From CAYJAY01 sp964368445 (GTDB lineage: Bacteria > Bacillota > Clostridia > Oscillospirales > Ruminococcaceae): DNA of 32,149 nt. The DNA is taken from NCBI GenBank assembly GCA_964368445.1, contig CAYJAY010000029.1, positions 1-32,149 on the forward strand, in the 5' to 3' direction. The first letter of the stretch is position 1, and the number at the start of each line of letters is the position of its first letter. This document shows, one piece after another, positions 1 to 7,520 of the stretch. The position numbers and the translations under genes were made by a program. The notes under the pieces were generated by a model that had not been told where the DNA came from, searched no databases, and saw nothing but the letters and a program-made list of their open reading frames with translations.

Positions 1-364
1 TTGAAGAGGTTGTAGCACCTGCGATTATGTCGACCTGTGAAGCGCTTTGTTTTTCGATATACTGGTTAACTAAATCTTTATAAACTTTTTCGGGGTAGGT
101 TCCGGTAGATTCTTGCATATTGTCTTTAAGGTCAGTGTCGGCAGATTTAAAAACTCCGCTTGTCGGTTCAACCGCGTCTGCTTTCATCGACGACAACTGG
201 CCGTTGGTAAATTGAAACTCGATAAAATCTTTATACCCGCGAACATCAACCGTTTCAAGTTCTATTCTGTAAATTCCGTCCTCGACCGGTTCACCCGAAC
301 CACTGCAACCTATTAACAATAGAGAAAGTATAACTACTGCTAAAAAATAAACTTTTTTTGTCAT
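1..364 (-). CDS. FMN-binding domain lipoprotein, 3' end missing
   Basis: The minus-strand gene starts at ATG 364-362 behind an AAAGGA site and runs off the window edge after 121 codons. Seen: a basic N-terminus (MTKK), a hydrophobic stretch and a lipobox LLIGC with the lipid-accepting Cys at residue 20, so the product should be a membrane-anchored lipoprotein outside the cell. The rest has the layout of an FMN-binding domain (PF04205, as in NqrC/RnfG): a DGIY opening, a QFTNGQLSSM strand and, at residues about 112-121, DIIAGATTSS. The GATTS motif is where ApbE-type transferases attach FMN to a Thr in this family. It probably carries covalent flavin and handles electrons at the outer membrane face. 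The divergent Gx-type transporter fits a redox locus. The missing C-terminus could hold a second FMN domain. Confidence 0.85.
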   Translation of the reverse strand, partial: MTKKVYFLAVVILSLLLIGCSGSGEPVEDGIYRIELETVDVRGYKDFIEFQFTNGQLSSMKADAVEPTSGVFKSADTDLKDNMQESTGTYPEKVYKDLVNQYIEKQSASQVDIIAGATTSS

Positions 365-483
365 TATATCATTCCTTTCTTTGATTTTGTTTTTTTAACT
401 ATCAAACTTTTAAAAAAATAAATGACGGCTTAATGTAGAAAACAAAACAATCTACATTTTTTTGTTTTTTGCGAACGCTTACT

Positions 484-512
484 ATTATAATATTTTATGA
501 ACTTTTTTTCAA
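484..512 (-). promoter_or_regulatory. Promoter for the FMN-binding lipoprotein gene
   Basis: Read on the minus strand, TTGAAA (512-507), a 17-base spacer and TATAAT (489-484) form a near-consensus SigA promoter. Transcription would start near 477, giving a leader of about 110 bases. The leader contains an 8-bp inverted repeat (432-439 with 451-458). Confidence 0.7.
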
Positions 513-594
513 CCGGTATTTATTTCCGTGTATCGGCAATTTCATTAATTTGTTTTTTGTGCGATTACGACTGTTATTTTAATTCAGAGTATTG

Positions 595-600
595 TATAAT
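595..600 (+). promoter_or_regulatory. -10 box directly before the Gx transporter start codon
   Basis: A perfect TATAAT ends only 8 bases before ATG 609. A start site 6-8 bases downstream of it would fall at the start codon itself. No convincing -35 hexamer lies at 16-18 bases spacing (TGTTAT at 572-577 is poor). Confidence 0.45.
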
Positions 601-608
601 ATATCATT

Positions 609-1127
609 ATGAATGAAAAAAATAAATCAAAAAAAGTAGCAACATTTGGGATTTTATTTGCGCTTTCGATAACTCTTTCATATATCGAGGCGTTGTTTCC
701 TTTGTTTCCTATCTTTCCCCCCGGGTTTAAACTTGGGTTTTCAAACATCGTCACGATGTACACGTTGTATTTTGTCGGGTTTGTTCCGGCTTTGGCTCTG
801 GCTGTTTTAAAATCAATGTTCCAGCTTTTATTAAGAGGAGTTGTTGCCGGAACATTAAGTTTTGTCGGAGGCATAATGTCGGTTGCTGTGATGGGGTTGT
901 TTATATATCGGCTTAAGAAATATTCTTTTTCTATAATGTTTGTAAGCATTTTTGGAGCAGTCTCTCACAATTTGGGCCAACTTGTTGCGTCTGCGTTTAT
1001 AATTAAGACCTATACTGTGATGTACTATCTGCCGGTTATTTTGATTTTTGGAATAATAATGGGATTTTTAATGGGTGTTGTATTAAGTTCGACATTAAAA
1101 GTTTTAAAAAACATCAAAAACAACTAG
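609..1127 (+). CDS. Gx transporter family membrane protein (Hpre_diP_synt_I type)
   Basis: A 172-aa integral membrane protein with about five hydrophobic spans. It resembles the Gx transporter family (PF07456), long annotated as heptaprenyl diphosphate synthase component I and similar to S-components of ECF transporters. Supporting features are the basic start NEKNKSKKVATFGILFALS, the segment FPPGFKLGFSN with its Pro/Gly-rich turn, and HNLGQL in a later span. In other Firmicutes this family is found near FMN-binding proteins and quinone genes, which matches the divergent lipoprotein gene here; that link is inference. No ribosome binding site precedes the ATG, and the TATAAT sits almost on it, so the mRNA may be leaderless. 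The substrate is unknown. Confidence 0.75.
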   Translation: MNEKNKSKKVATFGILFALSITLSYIEALFPLFPIFPPGFKLGFSNIVTMYTLYFVGFVPALALAVLKSMFQLLLRGVVAGTLSFVGGIMSVAVMGLFIYRLKKYSFSIMFVSIFGAVSHNLGQLVASAFIIKTYTVMYYLPVILIFGIIMGFLMGVVLSSTLKVLKNIKNN

Positions 1128-1207
1128 CGATATACACAAATTAATCGAAGAATGAGCGTAGATAAATGTACATTTAAAACAAAGATAAACTGTTCAGAAA
1201 TTATTAC

Positions 1208-1235
1208 TTGATTTTTATAAAAAAAGGTTTAAAAT
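1208..1235 (+). promoter_or_regulatory. groESL promoter
   Basis: TTGATT (1208-1213), a 16-base spacer and TAAAAT (1230-1235) lie directly upstream of the CIRCE operator, so bound HrcA would cover the start region. Confidence 0.55.
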
Positions 1236-1239
1236 ATAG

Positions 1240-1266
1240 TTAGCACTCAAAACGCAAGACTGCTAA
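1240..1266 (+). promoter_or_regulatory. CIRCE operator (HrcA binding site)
   Basis: TTAGCACTC (1240-1248), nine bases and GACTGCTAA (1258-1266) match the CIRCE inverted repeat TTAGCACTC-N9-GAGTGCTAA with one mismatch in the right arm. CIRCE is bound by the heat-shock repressor HrcA, whose gene is not in this window. It lies 27 bases before the groES start, the usual place. Confidence 0.93.
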
Positions 1267-1293
1267 AAAGTTATTAATTGGAGGTATATAAAA

Positions 1294-1578
1294 ATGAAAC
1301 TTAAACCGTTAGCCGACAGAGTTGTTGTCAAGATGGTAGAAGCAGAAGAGACAACCAAAAGCGGAATTATTTTAACTTCTTCGGCAAAGGAAAAACCGCA
1401 AATTGCTGAAGTTCTCGCGGTAGGTCCCGGAGGACTTGTCGAGGGAAAAGAAGTCGAGATGACTGTTAAAGTAAACGACAAAGTAATCCTTAGCAAATAC
1501 GCCGGAACAGAAGTTAAGTTTGATGGACAAGAATGCATAATCGTACGTCAATCAGATATTTTAGCGATTGTAGAATAA
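1294..1578 (+). CDS. groES: Co-chaperonin GroES
   Basis: 94 aa, the normal GroES length. It forms the heptameric lid of the GroEL folding chamber in the cytoplasm. Seen: the opening MKLKPLADRVVVK, the mobile-loop region EAEETTKSGIILTSSAKEKP (residues about 17-36) that contacts GroEL, the GPGG turn, and the closing strand with VKFDGQECIIVRQSDILAIVE-like GroES sequence. The start is fixed by a TTGGAGG site ten bases upstream. Transcription should be heat-inducible through the CIRCE element. groEL follows after an unusually long 186-base spacer. Confidence 0.97.
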   Translation: MKLKPLADRVVVKMVEAEETTKSGIILTSSAKEKPQIAEVLAVGPGGLVEGKEVEMTVKVNDKVILSKYAGTEVKFDGQECIIVRQSDILAIVE

Positions 1579-1580
1579 GA

Positions 1581-1622
1581 ATTTGCAAGCTAAAGATTGC
1601 AATTTGCAACCTGAAGATTGCA
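1581..1622 (+). repeat. Tandem 21-bp repeat between groES and groEL
   Basis: Two head-to-tail 21-base units, 1581-1601 and 1602-1622, begin ATTTGCAA and end AAGATTGCA. They differ at only two positions. They start just after the groES stop codon. Confidence 0.8.
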
Positions 1623-1764
1623 AAAGGAAGTTTGAGTTTAAAAGCAAAACAGTATAGCCTTGATTTTAGTTAAGGTCAAATACGCTCGAAGTTCCGACAT
1701 TGTGAAAAACCGTAGTTAAAAAAACAATAAAAATTAAATCAAGTTTAGGAGGATTAAACTTAAT

Positions 1765-3393
1765 ATGGCAAAAGACCTAAAATATGGAGAAGAAGCCAGA
1801 AAAGGGCTTCAAGCGGGTATTGATAAACTTGCTGATACCGTTAAAATCACATTAGGGCCTAAGGGAAGAAACGTTGTACTTGATAAAAAATTCGGTTCGC
1901 CCTTAATCACAAACGATGGTGTTACAATTGCGAAAGAGATTGAACTCGAAGACGCTTTTGAAAACATGGGCGCACAACTTATCAAAGAAGTTGCAACAAG
2001 AACAAACGACGCAGCAGGTGACGGAACAACCACTGCAACAGTTTTGGCTCAAGCGTTTGTTCGCGAGGGTATGAAAAACGTTGCTGCCGGCGCAAACCCG
2101 ATGGCGGTTAAAAGAGGAATTCAAAAAGCTGTTGACGCTTCTGTCGAAGCTATTGTCGCAAACTCGAAACAAGTTTCGGGTTCTAAAGATGTTTCAAGGG
2201 TAGCAACCGTTTCGGCGGGCGACGAGTTTATCGGAAGCCTTATAGCGGAAGCTATGGAAAAAGTTTCGCAAGACGGTGTTATCACTATCGAAGAAAGCAA
2301 AACAAGCGAAACCAAGATCGAAGTTGTCGAAGGAATGCAGTTCGACAGAGGATATATCACACCATATCTTGTAACCGACACCGAAAAAATGGAAGCGGTT
2401 ATCGAGGATGCGTCTATCCTTATCACCGACAAAAAGATTTCAAACATTCAAGAGATTTTGCCTTTGCTTGAGCAGATTGTTCAAACGGGTAAAAGACTTG
2501 TTATAATTGCGGAAGACGTAGAAGGCGATGCGCTTGCAAACCTAATTGTTAACAAACTCCGCGGAACATTCGTGTGCTGTGCAGTTAAAGCACCGGGCTT
2601 TGGCGACAGAAGAAAAGACATGCTTCAAGACATCGCAATTCTTACGGGCGGAACGGTTATAAGCGAAGAGATTGGTATGGATCTTAAAGACGCTACTATC
2701 GAACAACTCGGAACAGCTCAAAAAGTACAAGTTAAAAAAGAAGTTACAATCATCATGGGTGGTTCGGGCGAAAAATCGAACATCGATGCGCGCATTGGTC
2801 AAATCCGTGCTCAAATCGAAGAAACTACCTCTGACTTTGACAGAGAAAAACTCGAGGAGCGTTTGGCAAAACTTTCGGGTGGCGTAGGCGTTATCAGGGT
2901 TGGGGCGGCAACCGAAGTTGAAATGAAAGAAAAGAAACTTCGCGTTGAAGACGCTCTTTCGGCTACAAAGGCGGCGGTTAAAGAGGGCATAGTTGCGGGC
3001 GGTGGCGTTGCATTTATCAACGCAATTCCTGCGGCACAAAAAGTTTCCGACATGCTTTCGGACGAAGACGAAAAAACAGGCGCAAAGATTGTTGTTAAGG
3101 CTCTTGAAGCTCCGATTCGTCAAATAGCGTTAAACGCCGGACTTGAAGGCTCGGTTATAATCGACAAGATTGTTGCAAGCAAAAAAGTAGGTTACGGCAT
3201 GAACGCCGCAACGGAAAACTATGGCGACATGATTGAAGAGGGAATTGTCGACCCGACAATGGTCTCGAGAAGTGCGTTACAAAACGCCTCGTCGGTAGCC
3301 GCAATGGTTATCACGACCGAAGCGTTGGTGGCTGACCTTCCGGCATCGGCAGAACCTGCAATGCCAAACCCCGGAATGGGCGGAATGTATTAA
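1765..3393 (+). CDS. groEL: Chaperonin GroEL
   Basis: 542 aa, full family length. The 60-kDa chaperonin forms two seven-fold rings and folds proteins with ATP and GroES. Seen: LGPKGRNVVLDK at 30-41 and the ATPase motif GDGTTTATVLA with D86, G87 and T88-T90, followed by the apical and lower equatorial domains in standard order. VAGGGVAF, with the nucleotide-contacting glycines, lies near residue 410. The C-terminus is a short GMGGMY tail instead of a long GGM repeat. An AGGAGG site (1747-1752) lies 12 bases before the ATG. It is co-transcribed with groES and followed by a terminator. Confidence 0.98.
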   Translation: MAKDLKYGEEARKGLQAGIDKLADTVKITLGPKGRNVVLDKKFGSPLITNDGVTIAKEIELEDAFENMGAQLIKEVATRTNDAAGDGTTTATVLAQAFVREGMKNVAAGANPMAVKRGIQKAVDASVEAIVANSKQVSGSKDVSRVATVSAGDEFIGSLIAEAMEKVSQDGVITIEESKTSETKIEVVEGMQFDRGYITPYLVTDTEKMEAVIEDASILITDKKISNIQEILPLLEQIVQTGKRLVIIAEDVEGDALANLIVNKLRGTFVCCAVKAPGFGDRRKDMLQDIAILTGGTVISEEIGMDLKDATIEQLGTAQKVQVKKEVTIIMGGSGEKSNIDARIGQIRAQIEETTSDFDREKLEERLAKLSGGVGVIRVGAATEVEMKEKKLRVEDALSATKAAVKEGIVAGGGVAFINAIPAAQKVSDMLSDEDEKTGAKIVVKALEAPIRQIALNAGLEGSVIIDKIVASKKVGYGMNAATENYGDMIEEGIVDPTMVSRSALQNASSVAAMVITTEALVADLPASAEPAMPNPGMGGMY

Positions 3394-3420
3394 TAGGTTA
3401 GATTAGTAGATTTAAAAGAC

Positions 3421-3461
3421 AAGGGCGATGGGTAGAATTTTACTCATCCCTTTGTTTTTTT
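3421..3461 (+). terminator. Terminator after groEL
   Basis: An imperfect hairpin (about 3421-3434 with 3441-3453, pairing AAGGG..GATG with CATCCCTT) is followed by TTTGTTTTTTT. It closes the groESL transcript. Confidence 0.7.
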
Positions 3462-3578
3462 GCATTATTTTCAGTAACGCTAAATATATATATTATTGAT
3501 GGCAAAATGTCGGACATATTCAAAGTCATTGTGCAAATATCTGTTTTTTCGATTGTTGCGCATTGAATTCTATTAATA

Positions 3579-3607
3579 TTGACACTTTTCGCGTTATGAT
3601 ATATACT
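3579..3607 (+). promoter_or_regulatory. Promoter for the SPFH/zinc-ribbon gene
   Basis: TTGACA (3579-3584), a 17-base spacer and TATACT (3602-3607): a perfect -35 and a 5/6 -10 at ideal spacing. This is among the strongest promoters in the window. The leader is about 33 bases before ATG 3646. Confidence 0.85.
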
Positions 3608-3645
3608 TATTACATAATATCTTTAAAAGAAAGGGATTTTTGCAT

Positions 3646-4971
3646 ATGGGATTAATTAAAGCTATTGCCGGAGCGGCAGGGGGCGTTTTAGCCGACCAAT
3701 GGAAAGAGTTTTTCTATTGTGAATCGATTCCCGTAGACGTTTTGGCGACAAAAGGCGAAAAGCGTGTCGGAGGACGTTCTTCCAACACAAAAGCTTCGGA
3801 GAACATTATAAGTAATGGTTCTGTAATCGCGGTTGCAGACGGCCAATGTATGCTTATAGTCGAGCAAGGAAAGGTTGTCGACCTTTGTGCAGAGCCAGGA
3901 GAATATATCTATGATATATCGACCGAGCCTTCAATCTTTGCAGGAAATCTCGGCGAAAGCATTATCGAATCGTTTAAAAATATTGGTAAACGTTTTACTT
4001 TTGGAGGTGAACCCCCGAAAGATCAACGTGTTTACTATTTCAACACAAAAGAAATTATAGGCAACAAATACGGAACGCCTGTCCCGGTTGCTTTCCGTGT
4101 TGTTGACCAACGTGCAGGAATTGACATCGACGTTAATGTTCGTTGTTTCGGTGAATACAGCTATAAAATAGTTGACCCTATGGTTTTGTATACAAACATA
4201 ATAGGCAACATTTCGGGCGACTATAACCGTTCACAACTCGACAGCCAACTAAAAAGTGAACTTTTAGGTGCATTGCAACCTACTTTTGCAAAAATTGGCG
4301 CAATGGGAGTTAGAATTTCCGAAGCACTTGCACACACAAGAGAGATGGGCGACGCCATAAAAGAACTGCTCGCAGCACAATGGCGCGACGGTCGCGGTAT
4401 CGAGATAGCTAATTTCGGAATGTCGAGCTTTAACCCTGTTGAAGAAGACATGGAAATGCTTCAAGAGCTTCAAAGAAACGCAGCGTTTATGGACCCAACC
4501 AGAGCCGCCGCACACCTTGTCGGATCGCAAGCCGCCGCTATGCAAGCTGCCGCCGCTAACGAAGGCGCCGGAGCCCCGATGGCGTTTATGGGCATGAACA
4601 TGGCTCAAGGCGCCGGTGGAGTAAACGCGACAAATCTCTTCCAAATGGGTCAACAGCAACAAGCACAACAACAGCAGATGCAACAACAATCGCCTGCCGC
4701 AGGAGGTTGGGGTTGTGCATGCGGAAAACAACAAAACACAGGAAAGTTCTGTGCCGATTGCGGAAAACCCAAACCGTCAGACACAGGTTGGAGTTGTGAA
4801 TGCGGAGCGATAAATAAAGGGAAATTCTGCTCTAATTGCGGAAAACCCAAACCTGCCGGAGTTCCACAATATAAGTGTGACAAATGTGGTTGGGAACCAC
4901 AAACCGGAAAACCCGTGCCTAAATTCTGTCCCGAATGTGGAGACCCGTTTGACAACGGAGACATAGTTTAA
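3646..4971 (+). CDS. SPFH-domain protein with three C-terminal zinc ribbons (YdjI-like)
   Basis: 441 aa from ATG 3646, preceded by AAGAAAGGG; an in-frame TTG six bases upstream is less likely. The N-terminal two thirds match the SPFH/band-7 family sometimes labelled virion core protein, the group of B. subtilis YdjI. The start GLIKAIAGAAGGVLADQWKEF may be a membrane-associating helix. A Gln-rich linker follows (about 335-350), then three zinc ribbons: C357xC359...C369xxC372, C384xC386...C396xxC399 and C411xxC414...C428xxC431. In B. subtilis YdjI works with YdjG and YdjH to bring PspA to the stressed membrane. Similar YdjG- and YdjH-like genes follow here, so a membrane-stress role is inferred. 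Downstream it is separated from them by a terminator. Confidence 0.85.
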   Translation: MGLIKAIAGAAGGVLADQWKEFFYCESIPVDVLATKGEKRVGGRSSNTKASENIISNGSVIAVADGQCMLIVEQGKVVDLCAEPGEYIYDISTEPSIFAGNLGESIIESFKNIGKRFTFGGEPPKDQRVYYFNTKEIIGNKYGTPVPVAFRVVDQRAGIDIDVNVRCFGEYSYKIVDPMVLYTNIIGNISGDYNRSQLDSQLKSELLGALQPTFAKIGAMGVRISEALAHTREMGDAIKELLAAQWRDGRGIEIANFGMSSFNPVEEDMEMLQELQRNAAFMDPTRAAAHLVGSQAAAMQAAAANEGAGAPMAFMGMNMAQGAGGVNATNLFQMGQQQQAQQQQMQQQSPAAGGWGCACGKQQNTGKFCADCGKPKPSDTGWSCECGAINKGKFCSNCGKPKPAGVPQYKCDKCGWEPQTGKPVPKFCPECGDPFDNGDIV

Positions 4972-4997
4972 CGCGCTACATTATCTGTTAATTTTTT

Positions 4998-5040
4998 GTA
5001 TCCGACATGAGTTATCGTGTCGGATACTGTAAGTTTTTTT
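4998..5040 (+). terminator. Terminator between the SPFH gene and the next gene
   Basis: A perfect 10-bp stem, GTATCCGACA (4998-5007) with TGTCGGATAC (5018-5027), a 10-base loop, and a run of seven T ending at 5040. A TATAAT (5046-5051) follows at once, so the downstream genes may be transcribed separately. Confidence 0.85.
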
Positions 5041-5080
5041 GATTGTATAATCTGTAACATTCGTTATGAAAGGACATCAA

Positions 5081-5419
5081 ATGTTTAAAAACTTTATTAG
5101 AAAAAGAAAAAGCTCAGGGATTGTCCTTACGTTTTTTATAAATCTTATTTTTAACATCGAATGGTTAGCGTTGGCGTTGGTTCTCTATGGCTTACATCGT
5201 TGGATTGGTATTCCTATATATTTTATGTATGTTGCGCTTGGAATATGGGGGTTAATCGCTTTGTGTATATCGTGCCTTTTGATGTTCGGTTCGGATAACC
5301 GCGATAGCCTTAAAACTCCGGGGAGAAGATTTGCTTCCGACAGACTTCGTCAAAAAGCCGAACAAGGCGAAACCGACGACCCTTATGTTGCCGAAGTAGA
5401 CAGACTTAAAAGAGATTGA
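5081..5419 (+). CDS. Small two-span membrane protein in the YdjGHI-like cluster
   Basis: 112 aa from ATG 5081, chosen because AAAGGA (5069-5074) sits six bases before it; the ATG at 5066 overlaps that site. Seen: a basic start (FKNFIRKRKSSG), two hydrophobic segments at about 13-40 and 47-72, then a charged, soluble C-terminal tail of about 40 residues rich in Asp, Arg and Glu (ending EVDRLKRD). By the positive-inside rule both ends should face the cytoplasm. I do not recognise a family. Its place between the SPFH and zinc-ribbon genes, 27 bases before the latter, suggests a membrane partner of that set. Confidence 0.75.
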   Translation: MFKNFIRKRKSSGIVLTFFINLIFNIEWLALALVLYGLHRWIGIPIYFMYVALGIWGLIALCISCLLMFGSDNRDSLKTPGRRFASDRLRQKAEQGETDDPYVAEVDRLKRD

Positions 5420-5446
5420 TAACTTTTTTGAAAAGGAGAGAATTAT

Positions 5447-6583
5447 ATGGCATCACAGCTTACAAACTATAAATGCCTTGCATGCACAGGTCCTATTTTT
5501 TTTAATAGCCAAAGCGGAAAACTTCAATGTGAATATTGCGGTAGCGCATACACCGTTGAAGAAATGGACGCTGCCTATGCCGAAAAACAGGAAAATGCGA
5601 CACAAGCGTTTGAAAAAGAACAGCAAAAAAAACAAGACCAACTTGAAACAGCGATGGCTAACGGCGGCGAAAATTGGGACACCTCTGCCCTTCAAGATGA
5701 TTGGGGCGAAGAAGGTTCAAAAATGGTTTCGTACAGTTGTCCGTCTTGCAGTGCCGAGGTTATCTGTGACGAGACCACTGCCGCGACAAGTTGCCTTTAT
5801 TGTGGAAACCCGACGGTAGTTCCGGGACAGTTTAGCGGAGCATTCAAACCCCATTACGTAATTCCGTTTGAAATCGACAAAGAAACTGCAAAACAATCGC
5901 TTAAAAAACATTATCAAGGAAAGTTTCTTTTGCCAAAATGTTTTAAAGACGAAAACCATATCGAAGAGATTAAAGGAATTTATGTCCCGTTTTGGATGTT
6001 TGACGGAACGGCACAAGGCGACATATCTTTTTCTGCCAGTAGTAGTAGCACCCATACATCGGGTGATTACAGAATAACAACGACCAAACATTATGATGTT
6101 AGAAGAGAGGGAACGATTACATTTGAAAAGATTCCGGTAGACGCGTCAAGTAAGATGCCGGACGATTATATGGAATCTATCGAACCGTTCGATTACACCG
6201 ACCTTAAACCGTTTTCAACCGCTTATATGCCGGGATATCTTGCGGATAAATACGATGTAGCTGTTGAACAATGTGCTGAACGCGCCAACCAACGCGCAGA
6301 AATTTCAGCCATCGAAAGCCTACAAAGAACCGTTACCGGTTACTCGTCGATTTCGATAAAGAGCAAACATATAATACTTAATCGCGGTCAGGTAAAATAT
6401 GTTATGGCTCCCGTTTGGCTTTTAAATACTCGTTGGAAAAACAAAAGTTATCTTTTTGCGGTTAACGGGCAGACAGGAAAACTAGTCGGAGACCTTCCTA
6501 TGTCTAAAGGCAAATATTGGGCAACAGTGCTTTCGATAGCCTCGGCTATTACGATTGTCGGAACGTTGTTCGGAATACTTTAA
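5447..6583 (+). CDS. Double zinc-ribbon protein with C-terminal membrane span (YdjG-like)
   Basis: 378 aa behind AAAAGGAGAG. Two TFIIB-type zinc ribbons are visible: C10xxC13...C28xxC31, and C98xxC101...C116xxC119 followed by GNP. A charged, Gln/Glu-rich stretch (about 40-90, probably helical) lies between them. The central part (about 135-345) is a beta-rich domain with FKPHYVIPFEIDKE and YVPFWMFDG. The last 20 residues (WATVLSIASAITIVGTLFGI) form one membrane span with almost nothing after it, a tail-anchor arrangement. This is the architecture of B. subtilis YdjG, which with YdjH and YdjI acts upstream of PspA. The TPM gene begins 15 bases later. Function in this organism is inferred from that likeness. 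Confidence 0.8.
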   Translation: MASQLTNYKCLACTGPIFFNSQSGKLQCEYCGSAYTVEEMDAAYAEKQENATQAFEKEQQKKQDQLETAMANGGENWDTSALQDDWGEEGSKMVSYSCPSCSAEVICDETTAATSCLYCGNPTVVPGQFSGAFKPHYVIPFEIDKETAKQSLKKHYQGKFLLPKCFKDENHIEEIKGIYVPFWMFDGTAQGDISFSASSSSTHTSGDYRITTTKHYDVRREGTITFEKIPVDASSKMPDDYMESIEPFDYTDLKPFSTAYMPGYLADKYDVAVEQCAERANQRAEISAIESLQRTVTGYSSISIKSKHIILNRGQVKYVMAPVWLLNTRWKNKSYLFAVNGQTGKLVGDLPMSKGKYWATVLSIASAITIVGTLFGIL

Positions 6584-6598
6584 GAAGGGGAGAATATT

Positions 6599-7375
6599 AT
6601 GACAAAAAATCAAAGAATTACAATTTCGTTTGTGGTTGTGCTATTGTTGCTTTTAATCTCTCCGCTGTTCGCATACGCCGAGCAAGGCGAAACGCTAGGA
6701 TATGTTACCGATGCGGCAGGCATTTTAACGGAAGATGAAATAGCAAAGCTTTCGGCAAAAGCCGAGGAGATATCTGTCGAAAATGACGTTGGAGTTTACA
6801 TAGTCACGGTGTATGACCATACAGAATTCGGAAGCAATGATGTATTTGATGTTGCAACACATATATACTCATACTACAACCTAGGTTTTGGCGAAGAACA
6901 AAACGGAATAATGCTTCTTTTAAGCATGAAAGAAAGAGACTTTGCGCTTATTCGCTATGGAGACGGCACACGCAAGATATTTGACGATGATGCAATGTAT
7001 GCAATCGAAGAAGAATTTTTGTATGATTTCGGAAACAACTATTGGTACTATGGCTTTGACACTTTTTTGTATGAAACGTCATACAGGTTGAACACATGGT
7101 GGTCGATGCCGGTGTTTATTTCGTTATTTTTGGGTATAGGACTTGCGTTTTTTGTGGCATTTGGTTTTAAGCTCCAACTTAAAAGCGTTGCCAAAAAACA
7201 TTCTGCCAGCGGATATGTTCCGTCAGAGGGTGGTGTTGAACTTACAGTTAAGGAAGACACATACACCCACACAACCACCACAAGAGCAAAGATAGCGTCC
7301 AGCAGCAGTAGCCGAAGCGGAGGAAGCAGCAGCCGAAGCGGCGGAGGGTTCTCAGGAAGAAGCGGAAAGTTTTAG
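6599..7375 (+). CDS. TPM-domain membrane protein (YgcG/YdjH-like)
   Basis: 258 aa behind AGAAGGGGAG. A signal peptide (about 1-27, ending FAYA before EQGE) is followed by a TPM domain (about 33-150): YVTDAAGILTEDEIAKLSAKAEEI, a VGVYIVTV strand and a GIMLLLSMKERDFAL strand. A second hydrophobic span lies at about 175-196, then a cytoplasmic tail that ends in a low-complexity Ser/Gly/Arg stretch closing SGRSGKF, typical of YgcG proteins. TPM domains sit on the outer membrane face; phosphatase activity has been shown for some plant and bacterial members, but none can be claimed here. Last gene of the YdjGHI-like set; a terminator follows. Confidence 0.85.
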   Translation: MTKNQRITISFVVVLLLLLISPLFAYAEQGETLGYVTDAAGILTEDEIAKLSAKAEEISVENDVGVYIVTVYDHTEFGSNDVFDVATHIYSYYNLGFGEEQNGIMLLLSMKERDFALIRYGDGTRKIFDDDAMYAIEEEFLYDFGNNYWYYGFDTFLYETSYRLNTWWSMPVFISLFLGIGLAFFVAFGFKLQLKSVAKKHSASGYVPSEGGVELTVKEDTYTHTTTTRAKIASSSSSRSGGSSSRSGGGFSGRSGKF

Positions 7376-7386
7376 ATAATTTAATT

Positions 7387-7434
7387 AAAAAGGTTTTGAT
7401 GATTTGTTTTTCTCGTCGAAACCTTTTTCTTTAC
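7387..7434 (+). terminator. Terminator after the TPM gene
   Basis: A 13-bp stem, AAAAAGGTTTTGA (7387-7399) with TCGAAACCTTTTT (7416-7428) and one G-T pair, is followed by CTTTAC. The U-tract is part of the stem's 3' arm. Confidence 0.85.
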
Positions 7435-7520
7435 TTTTATTTTACTTGAATAATGTGTTGAAATTTGTTATCCTTATAGTTATGTAAAAGGTGAACGTTA
7501 AAAAGGAAATAGATTATTTA

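Noticed and set aside
432..464. Plus-strand terminator (8-bp stem, T-rich tail)
   Set aside because: No plus-strand gene lies upstream of it; it sits in the leader of the minus-strand lipoprotein gene, where no T-tract follows.
2542..3123. 193-residue minus-strand ORF within groEL
   Set aside because: Cys/Phe-rich translation of the complementary strand of a highly conserved gene, with no start signals.
7491..7520. GTG start for the hydrolase at 7491
   Set aside because: It has no ribosome site, and the conserved MKRLVIISLDAL opening begins at ATG 7521.
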